Assembly: GCA_949045875.1 (NCBI GenBank)
Contig: CARPYP010000015.1
Coordinates: 4,992-40,737 of the forward strand
Length of the DNA: 35,746 nt
Direction of reading: 5' to 3'
Origin: an uncultured Clostridia bacterium
GTDB lineage: Bacteria; Bacillota; Clostridia; TANB77; CAG-508
Positions 8,972 through 16,951 of this stretch are shown piece after piece; the stretch's first letter is position 1, and each line of letters begins with the position of its first letter. The translations under genes were made by a program, and so were the position numbers. The notes under the pieces were generated by a model that was not told the DNA's origin, searched no databases, and was given only the letters and a program-made list of their open reading frames with translations.

Positions 8972-9008
8972 ATGAACAGATAATTAGCAAGACTAATCAT
9001 CTGTTCAT
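8972..9008. terminator. Long hairpin between VanY-type and AI-2E genes
   Basis: The arms 8972-8987 and 8993-9008 are complementary over 16 bp with one mismatch, leaving a 5-nt loop. No clear U-tract follows on either strand, so it may slow transcription or protect the vanY-like mRNA end rather than act as a simple terminator. Confidence 0.45.
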
Positions 9009-9039
9009 CAAAATCATTTTATAATTTATATATACTCTA

Positions 9040-9867
9040 TTATTTTAAGTATTCAATATATTCTTCTAAGCATAAATCAAGTCCATTCATTTTTTTTGCA
9101 TGTTCTTCTCCTACATATCTCCAATGCCAAGGTTCATAGTTTACTTTTGTTATTCCTTCTTTTTCTTTTTGGTATCTCAAGATAAATCCATAATTTTCTG
9201 CATTTTCTTTAAGCCATTTAAAGGCTTTGGTTTTTTCAAATTCTAAGTTTACATAGTTAAAGTCTACTGCTAATCCTAAGTTATGCTCACTTGTGCCTGG
9301 TTTATTAATTACTTTTAATGTAAGTTTTTCTGCTTCTTTTGGCGTTTTCCCTTTTCTTATATATTCATTTATTTTTTTATTATATACTGTTTGCTGTTGC
9401 TCAATACTTCGATAGGAAGATTGTACCCATATATCTGATATTCCATCTTTTTTCATGTCTGCAATCAATTCATTTAATTTTCCTATTGCTCTTGTGTCAA
9501 ATTTTCTTGTATTGTCTATTGAAGAAAGCTGTGGTATAAAATCACTGGGTAAGCTATTTTCATAGTTTACTAATTTAAGATTCCATTCATTAATTTCAGA
9601 TTGCGTATTTTTATTATTTTCTGATACTTGATTGTTATCTTCATTTTTGGGACTTATTATATTGTTTGTCTCATTTGTGTTAGTTACTTTATTGTTTGAC
9701 ACATTTGTATTATTTTTTTCATTATTTTCTAATTTCATTTTATTTGTTGTGCTATTTGTTACAATATTATTTTCATCTAAATTTTTTATTATTTTTGATA
9801 ATAACATAAATTCAATTATTAGTATTATTAATAAAAAAATCACAATAATAATTACTCTTTTTTTCAC
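9040..9867 (-). CDS. D-alanyl-D-alanine carboxypeptidase, VanY/LAS family
   Basis: A zinc peptidase that removes the terminal D-Ala from peptidoglycan stem peptides at the cell surface. The N-terminus is one membrane segment (about 4-28) that anchors it outside. A 60-residue Asn/Thr-rich linker follows, then the LAS domain. The motif SEHNLGLAVD places zinc ligands His195 and Asp202. EPWHWRYVG gives the catalytic Glu245 and third ligand His248. QSSYRS at 149-154 is also family-typical. The start is GTG with a weak GAGAG site. It follows the CofE-like gene by about 50 bp, probably in one transcript under the 11-bp phased boxes at 10672-10711. VanY next to a two-component system recalls glycopeptide-resistance clusters, but there are no vanHAX genes, so routine wall trimming is equally likely. 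Confidence 0.92.
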   Translation of the reverse strand: MKKRVIIIVIFLLIILIIEFMLLSKIIKNLDENNIVTNSTTNKMKLENNEKNNTNVSNNKVTNTNETNNIISPKNEDNNQVSENNKNTQSEINEWNLKLVNYENSLPSDFIPQLSSIDNTRKFDTRAIGKLNELIADMKKDGISDIWVQSSYRSIEQQQTVYNKKINEYIRKGKTPKEAEKLTLKVINKPGTSEHNLGLAVDFNYVNLEFEKTKAFKWLKENAENYGFILRYQKEKEGITKVNYEPWHWRYVGEEHAKKMNGLDLCLEEYIEYLK

Positions 9868-9920
9868 TATTCTCTCATCTCTTTTTCTATTTAAATAATA
9901 ATCCTCACATCCCCATATTT

Positions 9921-10622
9921 CTAATTTTTCTTCCTAATTAGTATAAATGGAGTAAGTTCTCTACCTTGTCCTGCTGGATTATCTCTTATAATTTCTTTTA
10001 ATTCATTATCACTAATTTCAATGTCATTGGATTTACCAAGTATTTCCCTTCCTAAATCATTTGCATCTACTATCATTGTGCTTATACCTAGTTTTTTTCT
10101 AATTTCATTACAGACTTTATCTGAGTTTAATGGTAACTCAATTCCTATATCTTCATATTCTTTCCAAACCGCTCCATAAAATCCATCTAAACCACTTACC
10201 TGTTCTCCTACTATTTTATAAAAAACTCCTCTTATACCAAAAATCTTAGTTACAAAGCTACAAGCACTTGCAAATATTACTTTAAGTAGTCCTGCTTTAT
10301 TAATAGCATATTGCATTTTTATACTTTCTCCTACCCCTATTCCTTTCGATTTGGGATGACTTGCAAATTTTGATAATAGTTTTGCCCAAAAACCTATTTT
10401 TATTTCTTCTCTTTTTACTATCCTGTTTTGACATAGTGCAATAATTTTTTCTGAACTTGAAATTATATCACCTTCTTTATATATAGGACTTACATATTTT
10501 CTAAAAATATCTATATAGTCTTCTCCTTGTTTTATAAATCTAGTTTTTATCGCATGTCTTATATATGTTACACCATTTACTTCAATCTCAAGTTTTTTTC
10601 CTGTATTAGCTACAAAATCCAT
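9921..10622 (-). CDS. Coenzyme F420-0:L-glutamate ligase-like protein (CofE domain)
   Basis: A 233-aa protein of the CofE/F420_ligase fold, which in methanogens and actinobacteria adds glutamate to F420-0. Family traits are the early TRFI..GEDY, the stretch GDIISSSEKIIALCQNRIV (residues about 51-69), a central glycine-rich GIGVGESIKMQYAI, and the late DANDLGREILGKSND, where the Asp and Asn belong to the GTP/metal site. No other F420 genes are visible here and most Clostridia lack F420, so the substrate is probably different. A gamma-glutamyl or amide-ligase role is only inference. ATG follows AGGAGGG by nine bases. Four phased TTGTATC-type boxes lie just upstream, so a response regulator probably drives this gene and the VanY-type gene behind it. 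Confidence 0.8.
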   Translation of the reverse strand: MDFVANTGKKLEIEVNGVTYIRHAIKTRFIKQGEDYIDIFRKYVSPIYKEGDIISSSEKIIALCQNRIVKREEIKIGFWAKLLSKFASHPKSKGIGVGESIKMQYAINKAGLLKVIFASACSFVTKIFGIRGVFYKIVGEQVSGLDGFYGAVWKEYEDIGIELPLNSDKVCNEIRKKLGISTMIVDANDLGREILGKSNDIEISDNELKEIIRDNPAGQGRELTPFILIRKKN

Positions 10623-10671
10623 ATATTTTCGCCCTCCTAAAAATAAAATATATTCTTAGGATAACATTTTT

Positions 10672-10711
10672 TTGTATCTAATTTGTTCGCAAGTTGTATC
10701 TAGTTTGTATC
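10672..10711 (-). promoter_or_regulatory. Four 11-bp-phased direct repeats, probable OmpR-family operator
   Basis: On the plus strand TTGTATC (10672), TTGTTCG (10683), TTGTATC (10694) and TTGTATC (10705) start exactly 11 bp apart. Eleven-bp phasing of 7-bp half sites is the usual arrangement for PhoB/OmpR-type regulators. A related pair, GTGTATC/TTGTAAA, again 11 bp apart, lies upstream of the response-regulator gene at 13759-13776. This supports one regulon: autoregulation plus the CofE-like and VanY-type genes. Confidence 0.6.
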
Positions 10712-11447
10712 AATCCATTTTTAATACGTCTAGTATATATTCGTTTGTAAGTGAGTGTATTGATATAATATATTTTTTGTCATAATGTACAATATTTGCT
10801 GCTAATTTGGATTTTTCTGAAACTAACATATTGTTTTTATAAGTCCAATCATCTATTATATATAATCCTAAATATCTTACATAATTTCTGAGTACTTGCT
10901 CTATACTTATTCCTTCAGCATTATCTCTAGGTATACCGACATACGATAATATTTTACATGTTTTTTCTTCTATCTCTACAAACATTTCATAATTATCTAT
11001 TTGGAAAACTATTCTATATATTTTATATTCATTTTCTGAAGTATTGTATTCCTTTGCATAAATATAATATTTAAAATTTGTATCTTCATATTTTTCTAAT
11101 AAATGTTCTAATTCATTATCATTTATTTGCATCTTTTTTGTTTCTTCAATTAAATATTTTATGATTTTATTATTATCTTCTTTAGTGTTTACTACTAGTG
11201 CTATCTCTGAATAATGATTGGAAATTTTTAGATTAGAAGAACCATCTTGTATATCATGAATTGCTTTTATTAAATAAATGCTTTCAGCTTGTACATCAAT
11301 TTTGCTATCTACTGGCTTTTTCTTATAACTTGTATTTTCCATTTTTAAGTCTTCTAAACTAAATATAATATTTGGCATGCAAAAAGATAAGTATACAATT
11401 ACTACAACTATAAGATATATAAATATTTTTCTCATTTTTAATCTCAT
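10710..11447 (-). CDS. Membrane-anchored protein of unknown function, possibly PepSY-like
   Basis: A 245-aa protein with a basic start and one hydrophobic segment (about 7-27) that acts as signal anchor, so most of it lies outside the cell. The middle third is helical and charged. Near residues 125-165 it has the pattern NEYKIYRIVFQIDNYEMF followed by KTCKILSYVG, which resembles the strand-turn-strand of PepSY-type domains, but I cannot confirm this. It is the third gene of the regulator-kinase-effector string, 69 bp after the true kinase stop, and its start region is a near copy of the kinase start region (see 11440-11504). An accessory sensing role for the kinase is a reasonable inference. 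The stop codon overlaps the last operator box of the next gene. Confidence 0.7.
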   Translation of the reverse strand: MRLKMRKIFIYLIVVVIVYLSFCMPNIIFSLEDLKMENTSYKKKPVDSKIDVQAESIYLIKAIHDIQDGSSNLKISNHYSEIALVVNTKEDNNKIIKYLIEETKKMQINDNELEHLLEKYEDTNFKYYIYAKEYNTSENEYKIYRIVFQIDNYEMFVEIEEKTCKILSYVGIPRDNAEGISIEQVLRNYVRYLGLYIIDDWTYKNNMLVSEKSKLAANIVHYDKKYIISIHSLTNEYILDVLKMD

Positions 11448-11504
11448 CCCTTTCTAAGGCACAAACCTAAGTTGGAAAAGACTTATTACAAAGTGTTTTT
11501 CAAC
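11440..11504 (-). repeat. Duplicated leader, copy 1 (before the membrane protein gene)
   Basis: A 65-base stretch ending in the start codon region is about 82% identical, without gaps, to 12922-12986 before the kinase gene. It contains GTTGAAAAA, a core AGGTTTGTGCC, AGAAAGG and the ATG. AGG/CCT around the core can form a small hairpin next to the ribosome-binding site. Confidence 0.6.
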
Positions 11505-11515
11505 TTTTATTCATT

Positions 11516-12929
11516 TCAAGATTTTATATATTCTAAGTCAAAATACACCTTTGTACCAACACCTTCTTCACTTTCTATGTTTAATTTTGAGCCATGTATT
11601 TCTACTATTTTATTACACAGTGAAAGCCCTATTCCACTTCCCCCATTTTGTTTACTTCGTGATTTATCTACCATATAAAAATCTTCTATAACTCTATTAA
11701 TATGTTCTTTTGGAATTCCCCTTCCTTTGTCAATTACCGATATTGTATATTTATTTTCTCCTGTGATTTGTCCGTGTAATTAATATTAATTTGTCCTTTG
11801 GTTCTGCTTTTCTGGCATTTTCTACTAGATTTCTTATAACTACTTCTAATAATTCTTTATCTCCCTTAATTTTTGCAGCTTCTAAAGATTTTTTTATTAT
11901 AATGTCTTCTAAATTACTTATTTTTGATGATATTTTATCTATAAAATTATCTATTTCTATAATTTCTAATTCTACATTATTTTCTGTTAAATACATCAAA
12001 TCCATTAATTTATATGAAAGTTTTTCTAATCTCTTTGCTTCATTATAAATATAATTTAATGCTTTTTTAGTTAATTCTTTATCACATTTTCTCAATCTAA
12101 GCATATCTGAATATCCTATTATTGCTGTCATTGGTGTTTTTATTTCATGAGTAAATCCATTTATAAAATCATTTTTCTGCTTAATTACTAAATTTAATGA
12201 ATTTATTTTATTTTCTATTTCTTCTGACATAATATTAAAGCTATTTGCTAATTCTCCTATTTCATCTTTACTTTTTATACTGACTCTATTTGAAAATTCA
12301 CCCTTCGCTATTTTTTTACTTATTATATTTAATTTGTTTATGTGTCTTGTTAAAAGCTTAGAAAAAATTATTATGAAAATTGAGGCAATTCCTAATATTA
12401 TAATGTCTACAATCAATATTTCTTTTATTTGTCTATCTCTTTCTTGATATAAGTCTGTAATATCATAAATGTTAATTATATATATTACATCATTATTAAT
12501 TGTTAAATATGAAGAAAAAAGCATATAATACTTATCCTCTACATTTCTTATGTAATAGTTATCTGTTTCTTTTGTTAAATTTATGTTCATATCTTTTGTC
12601 TTTTCAAAATTTGAAAATATTATATTTTTTTTATCATCATATAAGGCTATTTTTTCTGAGTTCTCTCCAATATATGAGTATAGTGATTTTATATATTCTA
12701 TAACTTTATCATTTGTTATTTCCTCTCCTTGTTGAATATTTTTTACAATATTGCTCTCTATGTAATACCTTTGAGCAATATTTTGGTTTGAATTCTGATT
12801 TGCACTTTTTTCTATCGAATGTCTAAAACTTTGTCTTATAATGAAAAATCTACTACATGATAAAATACATGCCATAATTACTATTATGCATAATACTAAT
12901 TTTAGACTAAATTTCATATTCAATATCAT
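11516..12929 (-). pseudogene. Sensor histidine kinase, frameshifted in the ATPase domain
   Basis: This should be the membrane partner of the upstream OmpR-type regulator. The first frame (11751-12929) gives TM1 at about 7-30, an extracellular sensor to about 168, TM2 at about 171-192, a HAMP region, the HisKA motif FTHEIKTP with phospho-His261, and the N box RNLVENA (about 366-372). It then stops after LILIT. A one-base shift near 11770 restores the missing end: ISVIDKGRGIP (G1 box), GGSGIGLSLCNKIVEIHG (G2 box) and stop at 11516-11518. Both halves are well conserved, so the break is recent, or it is a sequencing or assembly error. As written, the product lacks the ATP lid and would be inactive. 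The leader duplicates that of the downstream gene. Confidence 0.85.
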
Positions 12930-12986
12930 TCCTTTCTAGGGCACAAACCTAGGTTAGATAAGAACTGTTACCAATTATTTTTCAAC
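12922..12986 (-). repeat. Duplicated leader, copy 2 (before the histidine kinase gene)
   Basis: This is the partner of 11440-11504. Here the arms CTAGG and CCTAG are perfect, giving a 5-bp hairpin with loop TTTGTGC immediately before AGAAAGG and the ATG. Conservation extends from GTTGAAAAA through the start codon. Confidence 0.6.
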
Positions 12987-13065
12987 CTTGTCTCCCTTTT
13001 ATTGTTTTTTTAATTCACTATAATACTATATACTAAAACTAAACTCTTTTATATTGTAAAACAAT

Positions 13066-13722
13066 TTATCTATCTAACATATATCCTATTTTATATATTG
13101 TTTTTATTTTGTCTTTCCAGTTCAATTTTTTTCTAAGTCTTTGAATATGAAGGTCTAGTGTTCTTGTTTCAAATTCTATTTCTTCTCCCCAAACTTTCTC
13201 AAATATAATTTCTCTATATAATGCTACTCCTCTATTTTGTATCAATAAAACAAGTAAATCAAATTCTTTGGGAGTTAGTTCTACTTTTTGATTTTGATTT
13301 TTTACTATTCTTGCTACAATATTTACTTCAATATTTTCTATTTTTATAATATCATTAACTTTATTATACCTTCTTAGTACAGCTTGTACCCTTGCTATGA
13401 GCTCTTCTATTTCAAATGGCTTTGTAATATAGTCATCTGCTCCATTATTTAATCCTTTTATTTTATCTTCTGTTTGGCTTTTTGCTGTTATAAATATGGT
13501 GGGTATTTCTTTTGTTTCTTTTATGTATTCTAAAAGTTCATTTCCATCTATCTTTGGCAACATTATATCTAATAAAATCAAATCATAATTTTTTTCTTCT
13601 ATATAATTTGCTGCAATTTCTCCATCTTCTACACATTCGCACTTATATCCTTGTGTTTCTAGTTCTATTTTAATCAAATCACTTATGGCTTTTTCATCTT
13701 CTACAATTAATATTTTATTCAT
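13066..13722 (-). CDS. OmpR/PhoB-family response regulator
   Basis: A two-domain DNA-binding regulator. The receiver shows the acidic pocket VEDE near the start, phospho-acceptor Asp in LLDIMLPK (residue 52 from the chosen start), the switch Thr in FITAK and Lys in ITKPFE. The winged-helix output domain shows the typical VELTPKEFDLLVLLIQNRG, EKVWG and RTLDLHIQRLRKKL. I place the start at the second ATG (MNKILIV), because GGAGG lies ten bases before it but only one base before an ATG three codons upstream. It heads the string regulator, kinase, membrane protein, CofE-like ligase, VanY-type peptidase. Two 11-bp-phased boxes at 13759-13776 next to a TATAAT suggest autoregulation. Confidence 0.95.
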   Translation of the reverse strand: MNKILIVEDEKAISDLIKIELETQGYKCECVEDGEIAANYIEEKNYDLILLDIMLPKIDGNELLEYIKETKEIPTIFITAKSQTEDKIKGLNNGADDYITKPFEIEELIARVQAVLRRYNKVNDIIKIENIEVNIVARIVKNQNQKVELTPKEFDLLVLLIQNRGVALYREIIFEKVWGEEIEFETRTLDLHIQRLRKKLNWKDKIKTIYKIGYMLDR

Positions 13723-13744
13723 TTTATACATTCCTCCATATTAT

Positions 13745-13776
13745 ATTATAACTCAGAAGTGTATCTAAGTTGTAAA
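13745..13776 (-). promoter_or_regulatory. Promoter and putative operator of the response-regulator gene
   Basis: On the minus strand TATAAT (13745-13750) is preceded by two half-sites, at 13759-13765 (GTGTATC on plus) and 13770-13776 (TTGTAAA on plus), 11 bp apart. They occupy the -35 region and match the four boxes at 10672-10711. Confidence 0.5.
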
Positions 13777-13813
13777 TTTTTTATTTTGGAAATTATAGTA
13801 GTATAATTTAATT

Positions 13814-13918
13814 TGTTCTCGCCCTACCAAAGGTTTCGACTGTAAGGAGAAAATCTGTGTGGCTAGCGATTATAGCCTTTATATAATAGGAAAGTATCAC
13901 TTTTCTATTATATAAAAT
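13814..13918 (+). repeat. Dispersed structured repeat, copy B
   Basis: The order is TTTGTTCTCGCCC, CCAAAGG, TTTCGACTGTAA, GGAGAAAATC, GGCTA-GCGATTA-TAGCC (a 5-bp hairpin), then a long hairpin. In the long hairpin TATATAATAG (13880-13889) pairs with CTATTATATA (13905-13914), and AAAGT with ACTTT inside. Its last part matches copy E almost exactly. The rest of the 345-bp gap to the NUDIX gene (13919-14076) holds a short hairpin GAAGCGG/CCGCTTC and nothing else I recognise. Confidence 0.7.
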
Positions 13919-14076
13919 GAAGCGGCTATTAACCGCTTCTAACTATATTCGTCCTTTTGGTCTAAAGTTCAATTCATACAGATTTGTATTAGGTTGTTTT
14001 GGTGAACCGCAACTTTATAAATAGTAATCTTGACTTATTAAAAAATTACCTCGTTTTAAGGTTGATTATATAATAT

Positions 14077-14601
14077 TTATTTAAGAATTTCATTTAGTAT
14101 TTCATATTCTCTTACATGAGGTATTATATGGTTATTTTTTATAAATTCGTTTAATTCTGCTTTTGAACACCACTTTGCTTCGCTTACTTCCTCTTTTTGC
14201 AATTTGATGTTAGTTATATCTATATCTGTATATATGACAAATATTGATACATATTCATTACTAATAACTCCATTATTAACTAATTTTTCTGTTATTCTAT
14301 CAACTAATTCTAGATTAACAGAGTTTGGAATTATTCCAAGTTCTTCTTCTAATTCTCTTTTTGCACTTGTTATCGCATCTTCTCCAGAAGAAATGTGTCC
14401 TCCTACTGCAATATCCCAAGTGTTAGGATATAATTTCTTTTCGGAACATCTTTTTTGGAGTAGAGTTTTATCTTTTGAATTATTAATAATTAATATATGT
14501 ATTGAACCATGCCATTTTCCTATTTTATGTGCTTCATCTTTAGAAATAATTTCTCCTGTTTTTTCTCCTGTTCTCTCATCTAAAACATCAATTAATTCCA
14601 T
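14077..14601 (-). CDS. NUDIX hydrolase
   Basis: A cytosolic pyrophosphatase of the NUDIX fold acting on a nucleoside-diphosphate-linked substrate. The NUDIX box is complete at residues 68-90 (G-x5-E-x7-REL-x-EE-x-GI), with the metal-binding glutamates in RELEEELG. The N-terminal part (LDERTGEKTGE, then HGSIHILIIN and LLQKRCSEKKLYPNTWDIAVGGH) resembles the isopentenyl-diphosphate isomerase-like NUDIX branch, also seen in many 170-aa Firmicutes hydrolases. The exact substrate is not predictable. GGGGGT precedes ATG. It lies 32 bp after the 184-aa gene and is probably cotranscribed with it. Confidence 0.93.
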   Translation of the reverse strand: MELIDVLDERTGEKTGEIISKDEAHKIGKWHGSIHILIINNSKDKTLLQKRCSEKKLYPNTWDIAVGGHISSGEDAITSAKRELEEELGIIPNSVNLELVDRITEKLVNNGVISNEYVSIFVIYTDIDITNIKLQKEEVSEAKWCSKAELNEFIKNNHIIPHVREYEILNEILK

Positions 14602-14633
14602 AATTTTACCCCCTTTATTTAAGCAACTTAAGG

Positions 14634-15188
14634 CTATTTTTCTGCATTAGGAACTATTAAATAACTTCCATCGTCTTGTAGCAAAATGGCAGTATTATTA
14701 TTATGTTTATAAGAAAGCTGAGGTGCTAATAAGGGATTTAATATTAATACTTGCCACATTTGACATTCTATTAAACTATCACTTGTTGTATTATTTGAAA
14801 ATAAAAACCAATTTCCATCATTTAGTACTGCTTTTTCACAAGTTAAGCCATTTTCTATTAGTTTATAATCAGCTATACATATATTACTAGCTATAGATAA
14901 TATCACTTGAAATTCAATTGAATTTGTCTCAGCTAAATAGCCTAATAATACAGCAATAGGAATGTTAGGATGCACATTATCTAATTTTCTAGCAACCTCT
15001 AATAAAGAAAAACCTTTTATAGATATGTCGCTATAATTTTCTTCATCATTTAACCATTCATTTATAAGTTTATTATATTTTTCTTCTTTAGTTGCTTCTG
15101 TAATATCTTCTGCTAAATCCTTACAATCTTTTTCAGATAATAATTCATTATAATAAAGATACATTTTTTTAGCAATTTCATCTTCCAT
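14634..15188 (-). CDS. Protein of unknown function (184 aa)
   Basis: I do not recognise a family. The protein is acidic, without signal peptide or clear membrane span. The first 80 residues are helical and charged. Residues about 81-110 (IPIAVLLGYLAETNSIEFQVILSIASNI) are more hydrophobic. The C-terminal half looks like a beta-rich domain with several Trp, Cys and Asn residues (NGLTCEKAVLNDGNWFLFSNN) and ends DGSYLIVPNAEK. A GGAG-type site precedes the ATG. It is followed closely by the NUDIX gene and preceded by another small unknown gene, all on the same strand. No function is proposed. Confidence 0.7.
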   Translation of the reverse strand: MEDEIAKKMYLYYNELLSEKDCKDLAEDITEATKEEKYNKLINEWLNDEENYSDISIKGFSLLEVARKLDNVHPNIPIAVLLGYLAETNSIEFQVILSIASNICIADYKLIENGLTCEKAVLNDGNWFLFSNNTTSDSLIECQMWQVLILNPLLAPQLSYKHNNNTAILLQDDGSYLIVPNAEK

Positions 15189-15291
15189 TTAATAATTCTC
15201 CTTTATTTAATATAAAGTAATATGATGGTAAGCCCAAAGTGAAACATTTATGTTTGTCTTATTTTTAAGTTTAGATATTAATTTATGAATA

Positions 15292-15525
15292 CTATTCTTC
15301 CCAAACAGCTATATAATTTTCATCTTTTTTAAACATATCTGCTAACAAGTTATTAATCCTATTTACTTTTCCGCATTGTATCCATTTGTCTTGCTTAAGT
15401 TTATCAAAAACATCTTCTAATGTTTCAGCATAATATTTAAAAGCATTATCATGAGCTTTGTTTAAAACATAAAATGTTTCATCTGTTGTACTATATAGAA
15501 CATCAGCAATCATTATCTTGGTCAA
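15292..15525 (-). CDS. Small protein of unknown function (77 aa)
   Basis: A short charged protein with no signal peptide or membrane segment. It carries a predicted helix-rich middle (HDNAFKYYAETLEDVFDKLKQDKW), a single Cys and an acidic end. I choose the TTG at 15523-15525 as start because AGGAGG (15534-15539) lies eight bases before it. A longer reading would begin at a GTG overlapping the AGGAGG itself, which is not credible. It could be a small regulator or one half of an unrecognised toxin-antitoxin pair, but nothing in the sequence shows this. Confidence 0.6.
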   Translation of the reverse strand: MTKIMIADVLYSTTDETFYVLNKAHDNAFKYYAETLEDVFDKLKQDKWIQCGKVNRINNLLADMFKKDENYIAVWEE

Positions 15526-15748
15526 AAAAAACACCTCCTAGATAAGCCATTCAATTAAAAGTTTTAATTTACATTTTTATTATAACAATAATTTATTATT
15601 TATGCAAATTTTAAAGCAAAAACGGATAGCATAGTATGTGTAAAAGGATTTATTAACTGTTTTTGCCGAGAAACTTTTACCAGCAATCTTTAAAATAACC
15701 AAAGAATATAATCCAAATATATTTTTATTTGAACATTTTATCAATTTA

Positions 15749-16951
15749 TTATGCAACTTCACTATATCTTTTTTCTAAATACATAACAAATTTTTCAGAT
15801 AACATTTTTGGATTTATATATGGAATTGTTGTTATTTCCTTTAAAAACTCAATTTGTTTTTCAGTTAAATTTTCCCTATATTCTACATTTCCATTTGATT
15901 TTAATACTATTATATTTTCATCAAAAAGCTTATGATGGTTTTCACATAACCAAATTCCATTTTCTCCATCAGTCGCATATTTTAATTTTTCATCAATTGT
16001 TAAATTATCTCTTTTCTTTATATTTGAAACTGGCCATATATGTGCTCCCTGTATAATTTCAGGAATTTCGCAATTACATAACATACATTTTTTATTTCCG
16101 TATTTATCAAATAGATTGAAAATAAATCTTGGTGAACGCAAACTATTATTTTCATCAAATGATTTCTTCTCTAAAGTAATATCAGTTGGAACAATTTCTA
16201 TCTTTCCCATTTTTTCAATTACTTCTTTGCATGATTTTGGTAATTCCTTTAATGTGTTATCCATTACTTCATATAAAGTCATTTTATACTTTGCAATTGA
16301 CAAACGCGATAGTGCATAACAAATCATTGCTGACTCATATTTGTTTGCTCCATATGTTTTTCCATATATTTCTATAGTGTTAGAAGTACTCTTATTTATA
16401 TAAGTAGAATTATTTCCACTATTTCTACCTGCATTTATTCTCCTGCTGAATATTATATCTTCAATTGAATTAAATGGTATTATATCATTTTCTAATTTTT
16501 TATCAGCATTTAAAAATTTAAATCCAATTGTATTCATTAATCGGTAAATGAAGATTTGATAATCTGTTTCAGCATTTCCAACATAATTTAAAAAATAATA
16601 GTATAAATTTTTCTTTTTTGCAGAACTCTTATAAAAAATATTAAACGCTGTAGGCACACTTTGAACACTTGAATTTCTTCCACCAATATCCTCTTCAGAA
16701 AATGAAATATAATTAACTTCATCTTTATAATGCAGAATAGCTAATCTTCCTTTGTTGTATGTAGGTTGCATATATTCATCTTCATAATCATTATCAACAT
16801 ATTGAACTTCAAATTCATTTACTTTTAATATTTTATAACAAACATCACTCAACACCTGACTTGTAACACTATCGCTAAAATATATTCCCGTAGTTCCAGA
16901 TTTTTGTAAGTTTTTCTTTATTATAAAGCAAGGCTTTTCTCTATATATCAT
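15749..16951 (-). CDS. HNH restriction endonuclease of an R-M system
   Basis: A 400-aa protein with a C-terminal HNH nuclease of the zinc-stabilised kind. Cys289-x2-Cys292 are followed by GAHIWPVSN (His304), then GENGIWLCENHHKLFDE with Asn331, Cys336 and His340. The order His-Asn-His defines the beta-beta-alpha-metal active site. The first 280 residues have no recognisable motif and probably read the DNA target. The ATG lies within the last codons of the methyltransferase gene (11-bp overlap) and has no ribosome-binding site of its own, so translation is coupled and the nuclease should be made only after the methylase. The pair therefore looks like a type II, probably type IIS, restriction system. 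The cleavage site and target are not inferable. Confidence 0.88.
   Translation of the reverse strand: MIYREKPCFIIKKNLQKSGTTGIYFSDSVTSQVLSDVCYKILKVNEFEVQYVDNDYEDEYMQPTYNKGRLAILHYKDEVNYISFSEEDIGGRNSSVQSVPTAFNIFYKSSAKKKNLYYYFLNYVGNAETDYQIFIYRLMNTIGFKFLNADKKLENDIIPFNSIEDIIFSRRINAGRNSGNNSTYINKSTSNTIEIYGKTYGANKYESAMICYALSRLSIAKYKMTLYEVMDNTLKELPKSCKEVIEKMGKIEIVPTDITLEKKSFDENNSLRSPRFIFNLFDKYGNKKCMLCNCEIPEIIQGAHIWPVSNIKKRDNLTIDEKLKYATDGENGIWLCENHHKLFDENIIVLKSNGNVEYRENLTEKQIEFLKEITTIPYINPKMLSEKFVMYLEKRYSEVA

Noticed and set aside
12500..12703. Open frame opposite the kinase sensor domain
   Set aside because: It is a shadow of the kinase on the other strand, a low-complexity hydrophobic sequence.
9040..13731. 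A glycopeptide-resistance (van) operon
   Set aside because: VanY-type peptidase plus a two-component system is suggestive, but vanH, vanA/B-type ligase, vanX and vanT are absent and the kinase is broken.
15580..15762. 60-aa open frame after the HNH nuclease gene
   Set aside because: It overlaps the nuclease stop, has no ribosome-binding site and its composition is unconvincing. A resemblance of 15660-15720 to the dispersed repeat was too weak to accept.
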